DNA from: Streptomyces sp. NRRL F-5630
GTDB taxonomy: Bacteria > Actinomycetota > Actinomycetes > Streptomycetales > Streptomycetaceae
Assembly (NCBI RefSeq): GCF_000719475.1
Contig: NZ_JOGO01000085.1
Coordinates: 1 to 35,079 of the forward strand
Length of the DNA: 35,079 bases
Reading direction: 5' to 3'
The position numbers and the translations under genes were made by a program. Shown here one piece after another: positions 31,223-35,079 of this stretch. Position 1 is the stretch's first letter; each line of letters opens with the position of its first letter. The notes below the pieces were generated by a model. The model was given only the letters and a program-made list of their open reading frames with translations. It was not told the DNA's origin and did not search any database.

Positions 31223-32170
31223 CTACATCGTGATGGCCGATCCGGAGGGAAGCGAGTTCTGCTGGGACTGGGCGACGGGGAACTTCACGCCGGTGAGGTC
31301 TTCGGAGACGGCCCACAGTCGCTGCTGGACGGCCACCTCGTACGACTGCGGGCTGGAGGTGACCAGCCGGGGGTGGCCCTTGATCTCGTTGCGTCCGCCG
31401 GGGCCGTAGTACTGGCCGCCGAGCGCGGCGGGGTCGGTGGCGGCGCGCAGAGTGGGCAGGGCGCCCATGGCCGGTGTCTGGCTGATCAGCGGCGCGAGCC
31501 AGGTGACGGGCAGGCGGAGCGCGGCGGGGGTGTGGCGGATGAGGTCGGTGTTGGACACGCCGGGATGGGCGGCGACGGCGGCGGTGGTGCCGTGCGCGGC
31601 GAGCCGGCGCTGCAGTTCGTAGGTGAACATCAGGTTGGCCAGCTTGGACTGACCGTAGGCGGCGGCCCGGCTGTAGGACCGCTCCCAGTGCAGGTCGTCG
31701 AAGTGGATCGCGGCCTGGATGCGGTGGCCGGTACTGCTGACGGTCACCACGCGTGAGCCGGGCACTGGCAGCATGAGATCCAGCAGTAGCCCGGTGAGCG
31801 CGAAGTGGCCGAGGTGGTTGGTGCCGAACTGCATCTCGAAGCTGTCGGCGGTCGTCTGCTTCGGGGTGTACATCACGCCGGCGTTGTTGATCAGCAGGTC
31901 GATCCGGTCGAGCCGGGAGTGCAGCGCCGCCGCCGCGGTCCGCACGGAGTCGAGCGAGGTCAGGTCCAGCGCCTGCACGGTCACATCGCCGGTCATACGG
32001 GCCGCGGCCTGCTTGCCCTTCTCCGTGTTGCGCACGGCGAGCACCACGGACGCCCCGTGCTCGGCGAGCGCCTTGGCGGTCTCGTACCCCAGTCCGGCGT
32101 TGGCCCCGGTCACCACGGCCACCCGCCCACGCTGGTCCGGAATGTTCGCCGTCGTCCACTTTTCACTCAT
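31223..32170 (-). CDS. Short-chain dehydrogenase/reductase
   Basis: A 315-residue NAD(P)-dependent oxidoreductase of the retinol-dehydrogenase/protochlorophyllide-reductase-like SDR group. The cofactor motif TGANAGLG is at 21-28, with VRNTEKG after strand 2 (Arg47 suggests NADPH), LDLTSLDSV, NNAGVM (95-100), the catalytic Ser in VVTVSSTGHR, and YGQSK with Tyr172 and Lys176. The C-terminal part includes AHPGVSNTDLIRH and GGQYYGPGGRNEIKGHP. The substrate is unknown. ATG 32170 begins the family N-terminus. It is divergent from a tetR gene and shares its operator region, so it is very probably repressed by that regulator and induced by its own substrate or a related compound. Confidence 0.93.
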   Translation of the reverse strand: MSEKWTTANIPDQRGRVAVVTGANAGLGYETAKALAEHGASVVLAVRNTEKGKQAAARMTGDVTVQALDLTSLDSVRTAAAALHSRLDRIDLLINNAGVMYTPKQTTADSFEMQFGTNHLGHFALTGLLLDLMLPVPGSRVVTVSSTGHRIQAAIHFDDLHWERSYSRAAAYGQSKLANLMFTYELQRRLAAHGTTAAVAAHPGVSNTDLIRHTPAALRLPVTWLAPLISQTPAMGALPTLRAATDPAALGGQYYGPGGRNEIKGHPRLVTSSPQSYEVAVQQRLWAVSEDLTGVKFPVAQSQQNSLPSGSAITM

Positions 32171-32190
32171 GCCGGGCTCCGCCTCTTTAA

Positions 32191-32265
32191 GTACCGAAGG
32201 TATCTTGTGCCTTCGACGTTAAAGTACCTCCGGTACGTTGTCAACGTACCGGAGGTACTTAATCT
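32191..32265. promoter_or_regulatory. Symmetric divergent promoter with three TetR operator sites
   Basis: Three copies of GTACC-n3-GGTAC lie here: 32191-32203 (GTACCGAAGGTAT, one mismatch), 32224-32236 and 32246-32258. The last two are halves of a perfect 39-bp palindrome (19-1-19, 32222-32260). Leftward promoter: TTGACA (32244-32239), 17 bp, TAACGT (32221-32216). Rightward promoter: TTGTCA (32238-32243), 16 bp, TAATCT (32260-32265). The two -35 boxes overlap at the palindrome centre, and each full operator fills one spacer. The third site falls in the leader of the SDR gene. Centres are 33 and 22 bp apart, close to whole helical turns. Confidence 0.85.
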
Positions 32266-32277
32266 AGACTGGAGCGC

Positions 32278-32943
32278 ATGACTTTCCAGCGGGCGCGAAC
32301 CGAAGAGCAGCGGGAGATCCGTCGACGGGCGATCCTCGACGTGGCGTCGGCGATGCTCGTCGAGATGCCGGTGGCCGCGGTCACCCTGAACGAGCTCAGC
32401 CGCCGGGTAGGCCTGGCGAAGCCGAACGTGCTGCGCTACTTCGAGTCTCGCGAGGCGGTGCTGCTGGAACTGCTGGACCGCTTCCTGCAGGAGTGGCTGA
32501 CGGAACTGACAGGGGAGTTGGCCGCCGGCATCGACGAAGACTTCTCCATGTCCGAGCGAGCGGCAGCGATGGCCGAGATCCTCAGTCGCTCGCTGTCCGG
32601 CCGAATGGTGCTGTGCGAGCTCTTCGGCGCACAGGGCAGCGTCCTGGAGCACAACGTTTCCGTCGAGGTCGTAGCACGTTATAAGCGCGCCTCCCTGGAC
32701 CGCCTGACAACGATGACCGCCCTGCTCCAGAAGCACCTGCCCGAACTGGACGAGAACGCCGCACTGTTCAGCCTGCAGACCCTGCTCATGGCCGGCGCGC
32801 TGTCGGCGTACAGCACGCCCCCACCCAGCCTGCAGGCGGCTTACGAGGCCGAGCCCGACCTGAAGCGCTTCCACCTGGATCCGAAGGACTACTTGAGGCA
32901 GGCCTTGACCGCAACCCTCCTGGGCGTGCTACCCCGCCGCTGA
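32278..32943 (+). CDS. TetR-family transcriptional repressor
   Basis: A 221-residue TetR regulator of normal length. The N-terminal DNA-binding domain has RRRAILDVASAMLVEMPVAA (15-34), then the helix-turn-helix LNELSRRVGLAKPNVLRYFESREAVLLELL in the 37-66 region. The C-terminal ligand domain is all helical, with LSGRMVLCELFGAQGSVLEHN and ALFSLQTLLMAGALSAYS, close to the TetR_C family seen in regulators of SDR genes. It is divergent from the SDR gene and almost certainly binds the GTACC-n3-GGTAC sites between them, repressing both. GGAG is 3 nt before the ATG, and the predicted transcript starts only about 5 nt upstream, so its leader is very short. The ligand is unknown. Confidence 0.93.
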   Translation: MTFQRARTEEQREIRRRAILDVASAMLVEMPVAAVTLNELSRRVGLAKPNVLRYFESREAVLLELLDRFLQEWLTELTGELAAGIDEDFSMSERAAAMAEILSRSLSGRMVLCELFGAQGSVLEHNVSVEVVARYKRASLDRLTTMTALLQKHLPELDENAALFSLQTLLMAGALSAYSTPPPSLQAAYEAEPDLKRFHLDPKDYLRQALTATLLGVLPRR

Positions 32944-33015
32944 CCGGCGTTGCACTGAACAGGACGAAACCTCTGTACCTCTTGAGCCGGCCGTCAAGCG
33001 CGCCGGACCTGGCCC

Positions 33016-33600
33016 CTACTCGGGCTCGGTGGGTGCTCGATTTCGGGAGGCTTTGAGCCGGCTGGCGACATGGCCGGCTCGGTCTCCCCCGTTGAGCTTG
33101 TACCAGGTGTGGGCTGTGCCGTCGGCGAGGCCGAGGAGATCGGCGAGCATCTTCCAGTGGACGGCGCCGACCAGGGCGGGCCGGGCCCCGTCGCGGGCCT
33201 TGCTGGTGCTGGGGGCCCCGTTGCGGGCCTTGCTGGCGCTGGGGATGCCTCGGCGAGTCAGTCGTCTCTGCGGAGTGTTGGAGGCCATGGGCTGGTCGGG
33301 TTGGAGGCCGGGGGGAGAGGCAGGGCGTCTCACGGGTCCTGAGCGGGGAGGCCGGCGGGCGTCGTTCGTTGATCAGATGCTGGAGCAATGCCGACAGCCG
33401 CGGCCGAAGCCGGAGCGGGTCTCGTCCGAGTTGCAGACCGAGGACGCCCGGCTCCTCTGGGTGGACCAGGACGTGTTCGGTCGTGAGGCTTACAAGTCGA
33501 TCAGTTCGCAGTCCGTATTGCAGTACGAGACAGCCAGCGACGCGGTCGGTGATGTGGCTTCCGGATGAGAGGGCATTGGTGTCAACGCCCGGGTGGCTGT
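33016..33600 (-). pseudogene. Broken tyrosine-recombinase-type integrase remnant
   Basis: Two minus-strand frames together give the C-terminal part of the integrase family common in Streptomyces. The first (about 33600 to 33330) has TDRVAGCLVLQYGLRTDRLV, SLTTEHVLVHPEEPG and LQLGRDPLRLRPRLSALLQHL. After a shift of one base near 33320-33340 the second frame gives GLQPDQPMASNT, QRRLTRRGIPSASKARNGA and WKMLADLLGLADGTAHTWYK, to a stop at 33016. The N-terminal half is missing, and an IS-like terminal repeat begins 10 bp beyond the break. A 30-bp in-frame tandem duplication adds ten residues. It should be inactive. Confidence 0.65.
33181..33240. repeat. 30-bp tandem duplication within the integrase remnant
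   Basis: 33181-33210 and 33211-33240 match at 26 of 30 positions (core GGGCCCCG-TnGCGGGCCTTGCTGG). The duplication is a multiple of three and repeats the peptide SKAR(N/D)GA. Confidence 0.7.
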
Positions 33601-33609
33601 GGCCGGAGG

Positions 33610-34103
33610 GGTGCCTCAACCTGGCTCAAGCGGTTCCGTGTTCATCATGATCCGGGCCGGAGTGCTCGGCCGTGACCGGGACGCGTCCGGGGGTCGGTGC
33701 CCCCTCTGGTGCGTCTGCTCCTGTCCGTCGGAGTCTCCGACCTCAACCTCCTCGGCAGCCAGGCCCTCGCCGATCCGCTCCCGGCGCGGTCGGCGGCGGC
33801 GTCGGCCGGGAAGGCTCCGACGAGGGCTACGGCTACCCTTCTGCGCCGTTGGCTGCATAACCGCCACGTCACGTCATTGATCGCCCGCAAGAGAACAGAC
33901 TCCAGCCAACGCCTCGGCCGACACCGCTGGACAAGCGAACGCCCTGTGGGCTGGCTCGGCCTTCACGAGCATCGCCTGCACACTCGTCTGCTACCGCCGA
34001 CTCATCGATCGAGATGACGTGTTGGCGTGCTGGCCGTCATCGAACTGCTCGTCGTGAGCGCGCGGTGTCGTGGAAGTGCGGGCTGTGAGGCCGATGAGGC
34101 ACC
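33610..34103 (+). mobile_element. IS5-type insertion-sequence remnant
   Basis: The left end GGTGCCTCA (33610-33618) and its reverse complement TGAGGCACC (34095-34103) bracket a stretch with transposase fragments; the next ten or so bases also match loosely when gapped. The left end lies where the integrase remnant breaks off, so this element may have interrupted it. The length of about 494 bp is roughly half of a normal IS5-group element, so most of the 5' part of the transposase gene is gone. No clear target duplication is seen. The assignment of the ends is tentative. Confidence 0.4.
33860..34057 (+). pseudogene. C-terminal remnant of an IS5-family transposase
   Basis: The frame around 33865-33940 gives TSLIARKRTDSSQRLGRHRW, which is the block before the catalytic Glu region of IS5-group transposases (usually continuing VVERTxxWLxxxRRLxxRYE). 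Here it reads TSERPVGWLG and then shifts frame into AFTSIACTLVCYRRL, the typical end of these proteins, with a stop at 34055-34057. About 17 codons that normally lie between the two blocks are deleted. The remnant cannot encode an active enzyme. Confidence 0.6.
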
Positions 34104-34371
34104 GGTCAAAGTCGACCGACGTAGGCGTCTCAGGCAGGTGCCGGCCGTCTTGGTGCCTCACCCGGGACTGCCGTTGCAGTACGTGATCTTCCGCTGGCCG
34201 TTCATGAGGACCAAGGGTTGGGTGCTGGGGGGCGGGACGTGCCGTGTGTCGTGTGCCGGATGCCGCGTGCGGGATGGCGAGGGCCGCGTGCCGTCGGCGA
34301 GGCGGTGCCGAGCGGATGCCGCCCCGGCTCCTTACTGGCGCCCGCCCCTCGGGCCTCGCTCGCAGGTTTCC
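34104..34371. other. Spacer with no recognised gene
   Basis: Between the IS remnant and the end of the S4 gene I see no supported gene. The part from 34220 to 34300 is rich in GTGCCG/GTGTCG-type short repeats. Another copy of GGTGCCTCA lies at 34152-34160. Confidence 0.4.
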
Positions 34372-34815
34372 TCAGCTTCGCTCTCGTCCCCTCTCCCACT
34401 CGTACGACGGTGGCTGCGGCAGCCCGAGCCCCGCGCCGCGCAGCCGTTCCATCTCACGCCGGTCACGTTTGGTGGGCCGTCCCGCGCCGCGGTCCCTGAC
34501 GCCGGCCGACGCGACGGCCGCGCGAGGCGGCGGGGGCGGGCTGTTGTCCTCGTAGTACGTGACCGCGACGGGCGCGCCCACGCGCTTGCGGAGCAGGCCC
34601 CGTACGACGAGCACCCGGTCGCGCCCCTCGTGCCGCAACCGCACCTCGTCACCGACCCGGACGGCCGCCGCCGCCTTGGCCGGGGTGTTGTTGATCCGTA
34701 CGTGCCCGGCCCGGCAGGACGCGGTCGCCGCCGACCGTGTCTTCACCATCCGCACCGCCCACAGCCACACATCGACCCGCACACTCCCGGACTCCGTCCC
34801 CACCTCGCTCACCAT
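34372..34815 (-). CDS. S4-domain RNA-binding protein (Hsp15-like)
   Basis: A 147-residue protein. The S4 domain occupies about 12-75: VRVDVWLWAVRMVKTRSAAT, then CRAGHVRINNTPAKAAAAVR and VGDEVRLRHEGRDRVLVVRG. The C-terminal part is basic and includes GVRDRGAGRPTKRDRREMER, a run typical of the Hsp15/YlxQ-like S4 group. Hsp15 in E. coli binds 50S subunits carrying stalled nascent chains; an equivalent role here is likely but unproven. ATG 34815 gives the conserved N-terminus; TAGGCT lies 7 nt upstream, with no clear ribosome-binding site, so the mRNA may be leaderless. Confidence 0.88.
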   Translation of the reverse strand: MVSEVGTESGSVRVDVWLWAVRMVKTRSAATASCRAGHVRINNTPAKAAAAVRVGDEVRLRHEGRDRVLVVRGLLRKRVGAPVAVTYYEDNSPPPPPRAAVASAGVRDRGAGRPTKRDRREMERLRGAGLGLPQPPSYEWERGRERS

Positions 34816-34822
34816 GCCCCCG

Positions 34823-34828
34823 AGCCTA
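34823..34828 (-). promoter_or_regulatory. -10 element of a probably leaderless S4-gene transcript
   Basis: On the minus strand TAGGCT lies 7 nt before the ATG at 34815, the same hexamer found 6 nt before pyk and coaE. No -35 box is clear. Confidence 0.45.
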
Positions 34829-34937
34829 GACGGCACCACCGACGGCGGGCCCGGGCCGGCGGGGCAGTACGCCAGGAGCGGACTACTCCGGACGGTCACC
34901 ACGCTTTCGGGTGAGACGGATTGTGACTTCGGCGAAG

Positions 34938-34946
34938 TTATCCACA
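34938..34946 (+). promoter_or_regulatory. Isolated perfect DnaA box
   Basis: TTATCCACA matches the E. coli consensus DnaA box exactly. It follows a small dyad, ACTTC-GGC-GAAGT (34926-34938). It is single, lies between divergent genes, and is far from any replication-gene cluster, so it is not an origin. It could be a site of DnaA-mediated regulation or chance. Confidence 0.35.
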
Positions 34947-35058
34947 GATTGAGGCGGGTGGCGGGGGGAGACGTCGGAGTGCTGGAAGAATTGATGCAGG
35001 GGCGCCCCCCTGGGAGGGCGGGGGACTGTCCTCAGCCGCGCGAAACTACCCTCCCCCC

Positions 35059-35079
35059 CATGCCCCACCCCTCACCCGC
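35059..35079 (+). CDS. First codons of an unidentified gene, cut by the window edge
   Basis: ATG 35059 opens the frame MPHPSP to the window end. TACCCT (35047-35052) fits a -10 box 6 nt before it, as in the other leaderless starts here. Only seven codons are present, so this is weakly supported. Confidence 0.3.

Noticed and set aside
34152..34160. A further GGTGCCTCA as a second IS end
   Set aside because: It is in the same orientation as the left end, not inverted, and nothing transposase-like lies between it and 34103. Chance or a solo fragment is more likely.

Overview
The window looks like a core segment of a Streptomyces (or close actinobacterial) chromosome. Base composition is very G+C-rich, GTG starts are common, the genes carry almost exclusively G/C third positions, and the content is typical of the genus: an ANTAR regulator orthologous to PdtaR, a five-gene liv operon, an actinobacterial DNA polymerase I without a working proofreading site, a four-repeat ribosomal protein S1, and PAC2 and DUF6343 proteins.

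Layout. 1-5.4 kb: the end of an unknown gene, a Tat-exported 5'-nucleotidase-type phosphoesterase (-), pyruvate kinase (+), a free-standing HTH/LAGLIDADG protein (-) and pdtaR (+). 5.4-11.1 kb: the branched-chain amino acid ABC transporter livK-livH-livM-livG-livF, transcribed leftward, with short gaps or overlaps downstream of livH and a strong hairpin between livK and livH. 11.1-12.1 kb: a PaaI-type thioesterase whose C-terminus is replaced by a G-rich near-duplicated block that looks like an assembly or sequencing artefact. 12.3-14.5 kb: an FdhF/YdeP-type molybdopterin oxidoreductase. 14.8-25 kb: polA, a secreted lytic transglycosylase with Ig-like repeats, hrpB, a methyltransferase, and rpsA with a good sigma-70-type promoter and a long leader. 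25.4-29 kb: PAC2 protein, coaE, a TPR protein, a DUF6343 membrane protein and a second methyltransferase.

29.2-34.4 kb reads as an accessory segment: a VanZ-RDD membrane protein, a toxin-gene fossil, an SDR oxidoreductase and TetR regulator sharing a highly symmetric divergent promoter/operator, then a broken integrase and a broken IS5-type transposase. 34.4 kb to the end returns to core genes (an S4 RNA-binding protein and the first codons of an unknown gene).

How the parts work together. liv genes import branched-chain amino acids. pyk and coaE serve central carbon and CoA metabolism. polA, hrpB and rpsA are information-processing genes. The TetR/SDR pair is a self-contained regulated module. 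The most unusual items are the paired operators placed exactly inside two back-to-back promoters, the RelE/HigB-like toxin relic abutting the SDR gene, the nested integrase/IS relic, the solo HTH-LAGLIDADG protein with a nearby perfect dyad, and several -10 boxes lying 6-7 nt before start codons (leaderless genes). No CRISPR array, tRNA or rRNA gene was seen.
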